Below are positions 10,314-23,169 of a stretch of 64,000 nucleotides of DNA, piece after piece. Both the position numbers and the translations under genes were made by a program. The stretch is from Chytridium lagenaria (lineage: Eukaryota; Chytridiomycota; Chytridiomycetes; Chytridiales; Chytridiaceae), in assembly GCA_025449115.1 (NCBI GenBank), contig JAHLKC010000098.1, positions 62,001-126,000 on the forward strand. Direction: 5' to 3'. Every line of letters starts with the position of its first letter. Position 1 is the stretch's first letter. Below the pieces are notes generated by a model, which worked only from the letters and a program-made list of their open reading frames with translations, searched no databases and was not told the origin of the DNA.

Positions 10314-12621
10314 TCACTTCCCCACTCCCTCCCCCTCCCCATCCTCCCACTCCCCCGTCAAAGCTGACACCAAACTCACCACCTTCCTCCCCCGACCATC
10401 CCCCTCCCCCTCCTCAAAACTTTCCGGCGTCGAAGCCCTCCTCTCGCCCCAACTCCCACTCGAAACAGGTGATCCCCTCCCCATCCTCCCAGCTCCCTCC
10501 CCCAAACTATTCGTCCGACTCTCCCTTCCTCCACAAAGCGGGACGAAAACGTCGAACTCGAGATAAACGACGACGCTGAACTCTGCGGCGGCGGGTTCTG
10601 GAGTTCCCGTCGAAACGCTGACGCAATCATCGCAGCGTCAGAGCGGGAGAGAAAGGGGTTTCCGACATCGTCCCGGGTTGAGGAGCCGCGCTGGTCGGAG
10701 GGGCGTCGTCATCAGTGTCATGGATGGCGGCGGTGTCGTCAAAGGGGGAGATTTCGTCGGGGTGGGAGGGGTGGGGTTCGTCGTCGTCGTCATTGTCGTT
10801 GCCATCGAGGGAAAGGGCGGCGGCGTCTGAGAATGGGGAGGCAGAGGGATCGACCTGTCTTGGAAGCTCACGAGGGTGAACCAAGGGGATGGAGGAGACG
10901 CGACGGAGGGATTTTGAGCGTCTAGGTGTTGACGAGAGTGGTGTTGATGGGGTGGTGGTGGTGAATAAATGGCGTGAAGTGGCAGAGGTGGAAGCGGATG
11001 ACAAAGTAGGGACGAGGGGTGGCATGGTGATGGACGGCAACGCAGCGCCATGAACAGGAGAAGTCGACGATGATGTAAACAGGGGTTGAGATTTGGAGGG
11101 TGAGGGTACTATACGATCGGAACTCAGCGTGACGGGTAACAACAGTCCGGAAGATGAGGAGATGGAGATAAGAGTCCCATCGGTGATGGTGTTCTGGTAC
11201 TGCAACGAAGAGGCACAGAGTGAATCCGCTGCTGTTCCTCCCAATACGGTACCCTCTCCTCCAACTCCCCTCGTCCTCGACAAAGACCTCCCACCGTCAT
11301 CTCCTCGCCTAAATGCACCAGCATTGGGAGCCAAAGTGTCTCCCGTACTGATCAAAAACGGAATGTCAGCCTGTCCTATCGCCGCTCCATTGGGTCCAGC
11401 AAGAGACACTTGATCAGTGGACGAGGATCGTCTGACTTCCGTCATTTCGCGATTAAAGGCCTCGGGGACCACCATGGCAAGCGAATCGGAACTTTCATCA
11501 TGGGTCTTTGATCTGCGGGTGGATGCAAACAATCCCGCAGCAATACCGGCCGCTGTCACAGGTATGGCACCACCACTCCCACTACTCGCAGCGCCAACAT
11601 CTGAGGATACCGCCAGATCGCTCTCTAAAGCCTTTTTCTTTCGTGATCGTCTCCACAAAACGAAAAACACTGTACACGCAATAAAAAGTGCGACCACCAC
11701 TGACACTGCGATAATGATAATCTGATCCCGTTCCGAAGATGACTGGCTGTCAGAAGAAGAGCCGGGATTTCCGTTTCCTGTCGCTCTTGGAAACCTGTCT
11801 CCCACAAGAGATGTCAAAGGGTTTGGCGATGTGGAGGAATCGGATGATGGCGGTGATGAAGAAGGTCTCGGACGACCAGACGTTGTAGCATCGGTTGCGA
11901 GGGGGTTAATGGCGGAAATTAATGTGGGTGATGAAGAAAAAGCGCGGCTGAAGGATGTTGGTGATGCAACGAGGGCCAACGGCGGGGGTGACGGTGACGG
12001 TAACGGCGGGGGTACTGCAAATAAATGTTGATAGAGAAAGGGAGTTATTGGAGTCCCAGACCAAAAAACATGAATAACAATCGGCATGCCAGAAATCAGT
12101 AATCTCACCTAAAGTAATGAGTCCTTGAGAGGGAGATTGAAGCAGACATTGCCGAGGCCCAGAAGCGACAGCCACAAAGAACCGAGCAGTTGGTGGAAGC
12201 TGTCTAGCCAAAGCAGCCACCGGTTCAAGCGAAATAACAGCATAAGATAACAACCCCCCGAATCCGGCCAAACCCTAAAAGCATCGATAATGTCGGGATC
12301 GCTTCGATTCAGGTCAATGGTCCAAGTATGCACAATGGAGGCAGCAATAGGGTTGCATTGGTCACTTTGAGCACCCATAGTGGTCGGAGCTACATTTGCC
12401 GCCTCTGCCACAGGGTCGTTGACTCTGTATAGAGTGATGGCAAAGGTTTGGGGTTGTGGTTGGGCGACGGTGAAGAAAGGGCCATACCAAAAGACGGCGG
12501 TTGCGTTCCCGACAAACCACATGTCTGATGAGCATACCCTTGTGTTGTCGCATGCTGATGGTGGTGAGATGCCTGGAAGAGGAGGTCCATCGGCGGCCAC
12601 AGCAGGGCTAGGCGATGCCAT
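10314..12621 (-). CDS. Single-pass plasma-membrane protein with long Ser-rich tail
   Basis: Type I-like protein of unknown role. Exon 1 (12109-12621) encodes an extracellular part with several Cys (ACDNTRVC, MWFVGNATAVFWYGPFF); intron 12015-12108; exon 2 holds a Ser/Pro-rich stalk. One transmembrane helix follows (IIIIAVSVVVALFIACTVFF, about 11680-11740) with a basic stop-transfer RRSRKKK, then a long Ser/Thr-rich and acidic cytoplasmic tail. The C-terminus carries DAAMIASAFRREL, a short motif I associate with C-tails of fungal single-pass cell-wall or septum proteins. Three frame breaks occur: the C6 tract 12254-12259, a TTT near 10660 and a GGG near 10540. Each is restored by one extra base, so I read the gene through to the TGA at 10314. 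No obvious signal peptide starts at 12621, so a 5' exon may be missing. Confidence 0.7.
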
Positions 12622-13668
12622 GTTTCCGTTTCTCTTTCACAGAAAAGTTTTTTTTTTCTTTCTTCCATTTGTCCAACGAAAATGTCCATATGACCAGGCG
12701 TGCACTGACACAAACCATGAATCCCCAGGGTGCCCTCCTAGTTCGGACCCCATATATAGACTGCCCGCCTTTTTTAATATAATAATTCAATCACTTCCAA
12801 GTTCCTACCTTTAACCCTATTTCATTGCACATAATAAAAAAAACACTAACTTAACCTGTAAACCACTTCAATGTCATTCATTCTCACGTCCATGACGCGA
12901 AAAAAGAAAAAAGATATCCTCAATAATCTAACACGGAAAGAAGGAAAAAAAAGAATGCACATTCTATCCATCATGTAACTACTTGTGACGCCTTTTTTGG
13001 TCTCTTGATACGGCAACCTTTGAGTTGAGGTCCATCACTCTGTTATACCGCAGCTTGGACAATAATTCATTCAAATGTGTGTGCCACAAGACAAATGAAC
13101 TCCAACCCAGACCGAGACCGAAAAAGCGCTCCAAATAATGCCCTGAGTGATGCACAGTTATATTACGCAAACTGATACATTCCTGGGAATGGAGAGTGGG
13201 ACTATCAAGCCAACAACAACGTTTCAATATTCACACTTCCGCGGCAAAGGGAGGAGAAAACCGTCGTGTTTGAAATGGAAAGTATTTGATAACCTTCTCA
13301 ACTTGGAGCGACACGTTTGTAAGTGCTTTCATTATGGTTTTTATTGCATTCTATGGTGTATAAACTAACCTTCACCCTTCATAGATAATAAAATGTTTGA
13401 AAATAAAGAACAACGCGTTTAAAACTACCTCCATCACTAAACAAAAAACACTGAGAAAGATCGAGTGGGACTTCAATGTAAGTATTTGCGTGGATATCTA
13501 AATGACATATAACCCGATTTCCCAATAAAACACAAATCCGCACAACGACAAAATAATATATTCAAAAATACGATAACCCAGCTACAAAAAAAAACAATAA
13601 AAAAAAACACTAGTTTTTTTTTTGGGTTTAGAGGTCTTTTTTGTTGTCTCCTTTCTCATAATTCCGAT
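12622..13668. other. Intergenic, no gene seen
   Basis: About 1 kb between two minus-strand genes. It contains the upstream region of the membrane-protein gene and an A-rich tract at 13560-13640. Short open frames here lack splice signals or similarity I recognise. Confidence 0.45.
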
Positions 13669-14803
13669 TTAATGAGAGTTGCGCTCCTCCCTGTCCTTGA
13701 GCTCCTACAAAACAAGGAAAAGGTGTTAAAAATAGTCCCATTATAACAAAACATCGTTTGCAAAGAGTGAAAGAGGTGAGATAACAAATGGGGTGAATTC
13801 AATACCCAAACACAAAAGAAAGGACTTAGTCCGATCATCATCATAACAACCAACGTTCGCGAAGAGTAAACGAGGTGAAAGGTGTGCGGGGACAATAACC
13901 AAAATGCAAAGAAAAAACACCAAACCTGTTCAAGCTCCCTATTCCCCGTCAACTTTCCAAAAAGCGCACCCACAGATCCAAAGCGCCCCCCTCCCCATTC
14001 GCAGTCGCAGACATCACCGACTGCAACAAATTCTGTTCACCAGACTGATGGTTATTGTTGCTGTTATTGTTGTTGTTGTTGTTGCCCTGATTTTCCTTGT
14101 TAGGGTGAATCAAGTTATCCATGAACCCCATGATGCCTTCGGGTTTAGGGGGTTCAGGCTTTGCAGGTTTTCCTTCCACCATGTTTTGAACACCTTGGGA
14201 GATCATGGTGTAGTTGGATTTCATGTCAATGTGACCGTCTGAGGCGTCGAGGGCGAGCTTGCCGGCCATGACGGCGATGTGGTCGCCCTGGGGATAGGGA
14301 GGATGAGTATGTGGGGGATGAGTGTTGTGGTGGTAGTATGAATGTGTGGTAATAGCATGGTGCATGCGTGGTGGGGATGAGTATTGTGGTGATGACATGA
14401 TGCATGTGAGGTAATGGCATGATGCATGTGTGTGGGGGATGAATGTGGTGATGGCATGCCTGCATGTGTGGTAATAGCATGATGCATGTATGTGTGGGGA
14501 AGCTAAGGGCGAGCAAGCGTCACCAAGGTGAATAAGAGTGGATAAGTCGCACTCCACAACGCCATCACCTCAAACCATCAACCCATCAAACCATCAACCC
14601 ATCAATCCAACACCTCAAAATCAAGCGTTTACTCTCCATCACGCATCATCCCCCCATGATCCCCACAACAACCTTTGCATGCAACCAAAAAAAAAAAAAA
14701 AAGGGGGGTTCACTCACCGCTCCTCTCCCAAATACTTTCCAGCAAACTGCGATACCTTCTCGCCAACAGCCTCTTCGATGATCTTGTTCTTCATGAAATC
14801 CAT
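13669..14803 (-). CDS. Small unknown protein with Asn-rich linker
   Basis: Exon 1 (14718-14803) gives MDFMKNKIIEEAVGEKVSQF and on to a GT donor at 14717. Exon 2 (about 13920-14287) starts GDHIAVMAGKLALDASDGH and runs through a Pro/Lys-rich turn and an Asn run coded by a trinucleotide repeat. A last small exon ends ELKDREERNSH with the stop at 13669. The join of exons 1 and 2 is one base out of phase. A second break lies in the G6 tract (plus-strand C, 13986-13991): after one added G the frame continues as FGSVGALFGKLTGNREL. The protein is about 180 residues, probably soluble and helical at the N-terminus. I recognise no family. The 430-bp intron is unusually long and repetitive. Confidence 0.6.
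14295..14505. repeat. Degenerate minisatellite inside an intron
   Basis: Tandem, diverged units built around TGGTAATAGCATGATGCATG and GGGGGATGAGTGTTGTGG, repeating every 35-60 bp. They fill most of the single long intron of the small gene at 13669-14803. Confidence 0.75.
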
Positions 14804-17722
14804 GACAGCAGGGATGGATGATGTGGACAGGGGGAGGTGAGGTTTTGGGGTCAAAGTTTTTTATTAGGCTAGAAAGGAGGATGATGGCGTACAAGAATTT
14901 GTGGCTTGCGAGAGAGGTTGGTGGCAAAAGGATGGTGGAGAAGGTGTGATGGTTGGAAGGGGCGCGTTGGAGTATCTTCCTATATGGGTTCGACTAGTTT
15001 TCTAATCTTTCAACGTCACATTCATCATTCGAAAACTCTTGTCTAAAGCTAACGATGCAAGACATACTTATATTTCCCTTTTGTACAGTATAATTGGCGT
15101 ATTCTTGTGAACGTGAAAAGGCTTGACTTGACCACTTCTCGTTTATTTCCTTCACCGCGGGTTCCACGCCACCAAGGTATATTTAACGATGAACCTGACA
15201 CGTGTTCAAACTCCAACACCCTTGGCCGTACATGTCCTGGCACATGTTCTCCAACACGTTTCGCTGTAATGATTCGCTCCAAACTGTCGAGTACTCAATA
15301 CATGCATTCTTTCACATTCATCGTTCTTTCGTTGACACACACATACGATCCTCCAAAATTCCTTTACTTCAAAGAAAAATCCAACGCCGTCGTCCCCCAG
15401 ATTCAGCCACGGGCTGTAAAGAAAGAAAACATTACCGTTTTTTTTCATGACAGGGTTTACCTTGACTATATAGATTTTTTTTATTTTGAGCTTTACGCGT
15501 TTCAGAGGCTTTACCAAGGTTGATTCTTTACTTTGATACGGAATATCATCCAACGTATTTTCCTTTAAAGACATTTTAGTCGTTTTAAAGGTATACCACA
15601 CTCCTCTCTATACAAGAAAGTCTTGGCTGCAGACAGGGGTGGTTGAAAAAAATTTGACGCGCATATGTCGTGGTTTATAGTGGGTGGGGTGAGTCAAAAC
15701 TCGTTATGGGTTTTGTTGTGTCCATTGTTGTTGATAATAGTGAAGCATGTGTTAGCAGCAAAGGTCATTGAGATTTGTCGCGTATTTGTAAAGGATTTCT
15801 TTTCTTGCATCCGTCTTTCATGAGAGAGAGATGATTACTTTGAAGCAACAAATAACACATGTTTTCTTGTTGACAGAATTAGAAACGTAAAGAGGTGGTG
15901 GGGCTGGGCTGGGATGAACAGGATAAAGCAATTGAAACATGGAAATCAAGTAGTTCGCATCCTATCCTTAGTTTATCCACTCAACGTAGAATCACGTTCA
16001 ACCCAACATTCGCATCAAGAGGTAAGTTCAAAGACCGTTTAGGTGTTAGCGTGTGCATGTAGTATTTAGTGTAAAATCACTATATAGGTATATAGGTATA
16101 GAGTTTTTAAACAATAATGTGTAGAGTTTTTTTCTTGATTACAAACACTGATTGCGTGAAATAGAGTGATTGTCTTTGTGAATGAGTTGGCTGTGCCACA
16201 AACCTGAAACAGATTAAATGTATATAGTTTTTCCGTTATTTATCTGCTAACGTAAAAATCGTTTATAATTATGTATTTGCCTTACATGTAAACGAAAATT
16301 TTAAAGAATATAAGAGCACATGCTGCAAGTTTCATTTACGCGTCAATAACATTGGATGCTAAGCACATGTATGCATTGGAATCATTGGTCTTGTCAACGC
16401 CAGAGGTCAAAAGGGATCGCGTATCCATACTGTGTAGAGTTGGCAAAACTGCTTCACACAATATTCTTGGGGGCAATCAAACATTGCTTGGTCAACGATG
16501 GGTTTCTCCCTTGCATTGAAAACTTGCAAGACGCTGATAACCTTCCCTCCCGCATCGCATCGACGCTTGAGTGTCGCCCTCTGTTGTTGATGGGCTGTGA
16601 AAACAGCATACCTATTCCACGGATGAGCAATGCGCATACTTGCTCCATGTAGGCTGAATATTTCCATATTTATATTTCATATATATAGAAGAGTAGATAC
16701 ATAGAGTGAGGGTCAGATGCAAGCCAAAAAAAACAATTTTAATAATAAACAATTTATAATTATTTATTAATACATATTGTAAAAGTATATAATAATTATA
16801 AATTGTATTGTATAATTAGTTGATATTATTATGAGTTTAGTGTTCTTTCTATATTTGTTTATCTTTTGCAGAGTTTCCACTTTAACACTTTGATATCTAT
16901 TCATTAAACACAGCAGCAGCAGCAGCATCTCTTTCCATCAATAATTAAATGTATATATGTATGTAGTATTTATATAATAAATCATATAAACGATATCAAG
17001 TGCATATTAAAATATTATTATGTATGTTGTAAAATATACAAGGAGAAAGACACAATTATTGAATATTACTTTTATTATATGAAAGAAGAGGGAAGGTATT
17101 TATTTTATTATGAAAAAAAGACACACTGGGGTGTACCACATAGCATACAAGTGATACACTGTGCTACATGATATTCTTTGTGTAAATAAATAATTAACAA
17201 GGAAAGCTTTTTTTTTCTTTCCCATCTACACTATTTACATAGTGTATATTAATATATGATAGATAGGTAATAGTTATTAGGGTAATAAAATAAATTAATA
17301 AGATAGCAGGGCAGACATCGCAGGTAATATTTAATTAAAATCAATTATTAATAAGAGAGACGCATTTTTAATTATAATAAAATAAATATAATAATAAATT
17401 ACATTTTTATAATAATTGTTTATAATATACATATAACATATGACACTTTACTATATGTATTATTATTATTTTATATTTACAATTACAATAATAATTACTA
17501 CTAGAATAATACGACTGATACTGCGACTGATCCATCATCCATCCATCCTCACCAGTCAGTCACTATATAGTCATTCACTCACTCACTCACTCACTAGTGC
17601 ACTAGTGATCATTATACCACTCACCACTCACCACCAACAACAACAACAACAGCTATCACATATCACTCACTACCAACTCACTCCACTCACCTTCCATCAC
17701 CTTCCATCATTCAATTCTATAA
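14804..17722. other. Long AT-rich intergenic region
   Basis: Nearly 3 kb without a gene I can support. The part from 16660 to 17440 is extremely AT-rich and has microsatellite-like ATA/TAA runs and a (CAG)4 at about 16914. Around 15885-16020 an open stretch (VVGLGWDEQDKAIETWK) ends at a GTAAGT and could be an isolated exon. A minus frame of 86 codons lies at 16407-16667. Neither has a partner exon or recognised family. The end (17575-17600) is a CACT repeat just upstream of the RasGEF start. Confidence 0.4.
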
Positions 17723-20700
17723 TGCCGAATCTATACTGCACTGCTCTCTACGACTACACAAGGCCTGATGAGTCAGGTCTGTCGTTCACAAAGGCCAGAT
17801 CATTCAGATTCACAATCAACTGGAGACTGGATGGTGGGATGGTGTGTGCAATGAGGAACGAGGATGGTAAGTCCAAAAAAGGAAGAGGGGGGAGCTCTTT
17901 CCTCTTTCTTTTCTTTCTTTACTTCTTTATTTGCTTGATCGTTTTCGTTTGCTCTGCTCTTTTATTTTTGGTCTGTTTCAATAGGTTAACACCATTCTTG
18001 TTTCGTAGGTTTCCATCCAACTATGTGAGCGAGCCAGAAGAACTTGCAGAGACTCCAACATCCTTCATTTCCGAGGTAACATTCTCATTCCCCAACTCCC
18101 TTTCCCAATTATCATCCTCCTTCCTCTTTTCTTTCTTATCCTCCAAAACCTCTTTCTCACAACTCTTTTTGCAAAAACAGCAAGCAAGCGCAACATGGCT
18201 CCGTCAAGTCGGCCCGACGGCCACGTCTTTTACCGCAACCAACTCACCAACGAAATAGCCGGAGAAGCTGAAACAGAAGGTCTAAGCTCTGACGGCTACT
18301 CTCAAAACTCTTCCCCGTCCCCGCAAGCATAGCAGAACGCAGCGGTTCCTTCTCTGGCTCCATCATGAACCCCATCCTTATTCTTCCATCCCACCCCATC
18401 CCCAAAAGTCCATCACAACCTCCCTCCCAACTGGTCCATCTTCACCTCAGACACGGGCGCCAGTGTGTACTTTAATACCGTCACAAAGGAGATTCGCTGG
18501 ACTCCACCGGGAGGGGGTGGATCCATGGACTTTGAACCTGACGTTGTGGCAGCTTCCATAACTATTATCAGGGCTTGGGCGTCGCCACGTCGCTCGAGAG
18601 TGGGGTGACCGCGCATGCGTCTGGGAACTCGTTGTTGTCTGCTGCCGTGGTGCCGGATGTGAAATTGGCGACACCGAGTGTTGGTGGATGGAATGGGACG
18701 AATGAGGCGACGGGCATGGCGTCTGTCTTGAGTAGGAAAACTTCAGTCTAAATCAAGTTCAGAATCTTTGATGAGTAGAAAAGAGGTTGTGAGTGAAGGG
18801 GTGAGTTTTGTTTTTGCTCTGTTCTTCCTTTTCATTATTTTTTATGTTACTCTACCTTTTCTTCTCTGCTACAGTTGCTCTTCATTGCTAGTATCTCCTG
18901 CTTTCTGTTGTTTTTGTTTATTTTTTCAATTGTGGAAAGAAGCAAGTGATTACGAGCTGCATTTATATCTAATCATTATATTTGTTGTTTATAGCTTCCA
19001 AGGAATTGGGGAAAGAAATTCACCTCGGAAGGACGACCTTACTATTACAACATGTTGACGGATGAGACGGTTTGGGATATTAAAGACATCTCCAACGAGC
19101 CAGAAGTCGAAATCGTAAGAATTCCCCATATTCTTTCACTATCTAACAAAAAAAAAATTTAAGATGAAACGTAACAGCAAAAAGCGCTACGAGATCAATC
19201 CCGACTCTGACCCCCTCCCCCCCGCCATCACCACCACCGCCACCACTTTCACCGACCCAGACGGCTGGTCCAAGCTCATCACCCAAATCACCTCCACCGT
19301 CTCTCTCCTCTCTGATTCCGCCCAAAGCGCAAAAAATCCCGATACGTTCCTCAAGCCACCTCCATTGTCGAATGCATCCGCGTCATGCTCGTCACCTCCG
19401 CCTCAAAAGAAAACCTCTCGTATCGCTCCAAATCCCCACGTCGTAAAGAAGAGGAAGAGATGGCAAAGATTTTAAAAAGTCCATCAGAAACCATCATGGC
19501 GAGTTTAACTAAACTCGTTGGGGCCGCGAAAATCGCTGCGGGAATGTGGCCTCCACCCGATTCCGTGGGGAAAATGATGATGACCGCGAATGAGGTGTTA
19601 GGATATGTCAAATCTTTTGCTACCGCCGCTCAGGAGGCTGGGATCATGCTCCCGACTTCTTCAGGAACGCCTCGAGGTCGTCCATCCATCCAAAAAGACG
19701 ATACCACGAACGCCTTCACCGCCGTCACTCCCCGACAACCCTCAAGGCCTGGTGTTTGGTCACGCCCGATCCTCATCTGACGCCAATATTTCTGAAGTCA
19801 GCACCATTGCACCTTCAGCCATCTCATCCAACCGATCCTCGTTCAGCTCCACGCATGGATCGGCGAAATTGAATACAAGAAACTCGAGTTTTGATGACGA
19901 CAGCGTCACCACGAGAACTTCTTCCGAGGTTGGAACCACTGGAGAGGAATCCCTCGTACCCTCGTTCCATGACAGGTCCACCCCCCGTCACATGGATGAA
20001 TCGTAAAACAGGTCGCTCTCGATCCCGCAGCACACCCAGAAAACGATCCCTCAGTGACGCCGTCAACCCATCCACCAACACCACCACCTCTCAAATCGAC
20101 CTCGTCTCTGATCTCGAATACTCCACCATCAACGCTGTTCAACGTCTCCAAGATATCGCTGCTTTCTTGAAAACCCAGGGCGTCAAGGGCGGTACACCAC
20201 CGTCGCCAGACAGTCACTGTCACCCGAAGTCTCTGCCCGGCTCATTGCTGAAGTCCGGTCCGTCGTCACAGAGGTGGGCCTTCCTCTCCTCTGTCGACGA
20301 TCTCCCCCTCCTCACCATGCGGGATGACGTCACCATTGACTTTAAATTCAAACGCGGGGTCCTCTACAACTGCGTGTCAGCTCTCGTCATGGCAACCTCC
20401 AACGCCACCTCCATGTTAACCCCAGCCAACGTTGTCGAGGAAATCTGGACTGTTGCGCAGCAGTCGATAAAGGCTTACAGGAACTCCTCATCTCCACAAA
20501 ACTCCTTTTAGAAGATGTCGAGGATTCCGAACAACCCTATCAACCTTTCACAGACCTGGCTTCATCGCCCGTCAGCCCGGGTCTCGCCAACATCTCCACT
20601 TCCGCTCCCGTCGCTCCATCCCCTTTACGCGTTCAAGCCCTCGCTCCATCCCCTCACGGAAGTGATCCCAACACCCCTGAAACCGATCCCGACGCCTTCT

Positions 20701-23169
20701 CCCCACTTAAACCCCCAACCCGTCTCCCCCTCTCCGCCTCCATCCCCATCTCCCCAACATCCCTCCCATCAGGCCCTCAATCCGCTCCCCCCTCCACAGC
20801 CCTATCCAACCTCTCCCCTCCTCGCGCGCCATCCCAAAAACCCCTCCCATCCACTGCAAAACGCAACCGCAAACTCCAACGTCTCCTCGGCGCCGACATC
20901 ACCTACAATGACAACCCCATCTTATCCCTCCCTTCCCCACCCCAAGACAGCACCACCCCCACGTCTCTCCCCATATCATCGTACTTTGGGAACACCCCCC
21001 GATCCTCTATGGATTCTGATCATCTTGATTACGGGAACGCCCCGACGCCGCGTGGGGACGCCATGGTACCTCTCGTATGATTACGCTGGCGACGGATGTG
21101 GTGTTTAATATGGAGGGACAGGTGAAAGGGGGACGTTTGGATTCGCTTGTGGAGAGGTTGACGTTGCATGATTCGTATGATCCGGCGTTTATGAGGACGT
21201 TTTTTGGTGACGTATCGGAGTTTTACGACGTCGAATGTGTTGTTTAGGTTGTTGGAACGACGGTTTTCCATTATGAGACCCGAGGGGTTGGTTGGGGGGG
21301 AGGTGGAGGAGTGGGAGAGGTTGAAGAGGATGCCGATACAAGTTAGGTGAGTAGCTTTTGCGGTTTTTGTTTTTTTTTTGGTTTCTTTTTTGTTTTCTTT
21401 TTTGCAATCCCCCCCTCCCTTTCTCATCATTTTTTTTTGTAACCGCGCCCCGCCCCTCCCCCTTTTTTTATGGAGTGTTTTTTTTTCTCTAACCTGCTCC
21501 CAACCCCCTTTTTTTGTAGAGTGTTCAACGTGATGAAATCCTGGATCGAGAATTACTGCATGGACGATCCTGAAGACCGCGGTGTCCTCATGGCCATGAA
21601 ACGTTTCGCGCAAACCACCATGTCAGAAGTAGGAGTCTCCACCGCGATCCCCCTCCTCCAACTCGTCGAACGTCGTGAACTCAACGGCATAGGTTCCAAC
21701 CTCCGCAAGATGGTGCTCACGTCTGGGAGGGACGTGCCACCCCGATTTTACCTAAAACCTTGAATTCCATCAAACTTCTTGATGTGGATCCGTTGGAATT
21801 GGCGCGACAGTTGACTATTGTGGAGGCGAGAGCGTTTTGTAAGTTGATGCCTACAGAGTTTTTGAAGTTGGCTTGGGGACGGGAGGGAGATTCGAATGTG
21901 AGACGGATGAGTCGGACTTCGAATCGGATTTCGAGGTGGGTTGCGGAAAGTATTTTGAGGGAGGAGGATGCGAGACGGAGGGTGGCGTTGATTAAACATT
22001 ATATTCATGTGGCGGATGTGAGTGTTTGTTTTCTTTTTTTGCGGCCTTTTTGTGTTTTTTTTGATTGTGTTTTGATTGTTTTGAACACTGTTTTTTTCGA
22101 CCTTTGTTTTTTTGATTGTGTTTTATTTCGACCTTTGTTTTTTTGGTTGTGTTGAAAATGTTCTGAACGCTCTTTTTTTTTCCGACCTTTTTTTTTTTTG
22201 ATGATTGTGTTCACGTTCTGAACCCTTTTTTTCTTTCTCTTTTTATTTCTTTGCGGGGCTCCTAATTGTTTCTCGAAAATAACATCATTCACAGCGATGT
22301 CGCCAAATGAACAACTTCAACACCCTCATCTCCATCATCGCCGGTCTCGACTCCGCTCCGATCCACCGCCTCAACCGCACCTGGTCCCTCCTCTCCACCA
22401 AATCCCTCGCCATCCTCGACCATCTCCGAGTCACGATGAACCCCAGCGCGCAATTTCTCCCGATACCGTGAAGCCCTCCACACCATCAACCCGCCCTGTG
22501 TCCCCTTTCTCGGGTTCTACTTGACCGATCTCACGTTTATAGAAGAAGGGTCCCCTGATTTCCTGAGGGGGTATCCACCTGGGATGATTAATTTCTCTAA
22601 ACGCATGAAGACGGCGGAGGTGATTTTGGAGATTCAGCAGTATCAGAATGTACCGTATTTTTTGACGGTGGTGGGAGAGTTGCAGGATTTCTTGAAAAAG
22701 TGTTTGGAGGAGTGTGGGGAGGTGGATGAGGAACGGTTGTATGAGATGTCGTTGGCTTTGGAACCGAGGGAGAGGTGAGGTCTTTTCTCATTCCCCCGTT
22801 TTTTTTCTCCTTTGTTCTCCTTTTTGTTTTCTATCCTTTCCTATTATATGATATCCTTTCCTCTTTTTGATCCTGTCGTTTTCAATCCTTTCCTATTCTA
22901 TGACATCCTTTCCTCTTTTTGCTCCTGTTTTTCTTTTTTTTTCTCGCTTCTATTCTTTCCTATTCTACAATATCCTTTCCTCTTTTTTTCCTGTTTCTTT
23001 ATCGCTTCTATTCGTTCCTATATTCTTCCCTTTTCCCTATCCTTTTCCTTTTTTTTAAAAAAAAGCTTTTGGTCGCTTCTTAAAACACTTCTAACGTTCG
23101 TCGTTTCTCAACGTTTACAGTAAAGAAGACAAAGCCATTCCCCGTCGATTCCTTGAACTAGTTCCATGA
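17723..23169 (+). CDS. Cdc25-type Ras guanine-nucleotide exchange factor (SH3-WW-REM-RasGEF)
   Basis: Activates Ras by GDP release, at the plasma membrane. The start ATG gives MPNLYCTALYDYTRPDESG, the first strand of an SH3 domain that continues across an intron to FPSNYVS. WW-like segments follow: PDGHVFYRNQLTNE (18200s), LPPNWSIF...YFNTVTKEIRWTPP (18420-18510) and WGKKFTSEGRPYYYN (about 19000-19070). A long helical and Ser/Pro linker leads to KRNRKLQRLLGAD. The REM domain has DSLVERLTLHDSYDPAFM (about 21150) and RVFNVMKSWIENYCMDD. The CDC25 catalytic domain has LLDVDPLELARQLTIVE, FNTLISIIAGLDSAPIHRL and PPCVPFLGFYLTDLTFIEEG. The stop is at 23167-23169. At least six frame breaks fall in homopolymers (A6 at 19331, C6 at 19981, T6 at 21200, C4 at 21740 and others), each repaired by a one-base change. 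Order and content match fungal Cdc25/Ste6 proteins. Confidence 0.92.
22070..22245. repeat. T-rich tandem repeat in a RasGEF intron
   Basis: About three diverged units of roughly 50 bp containing TTCGACCTTTG, a T-run, GATTGTGTT and TTCTGAAC. They lie within an intron between coding exons of the catalytic domain. Confidence 0.7.
22840..23040. repeat. Pyrimidine-rich tandem repeat in the last RasGEF intron
   Basis: Three or more diverged units of about 55 bp around TATCCTTTCCTCTTTTTG and CTTTCCTATTCTA. The strand asymmetry (C/T on the coding strand) suggests an expanded polypyrimidine tract. Confidence 0.7.

Noticed and set aside
16407..16667. 86-codon minus frame (RIAHPWNRYAVFTAHQQQ)
   Set aside because: Protein-like in places, but isolated in AT-rich DNA with no splice partner or recognised family. 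Mentioned only in the intergenic entry.
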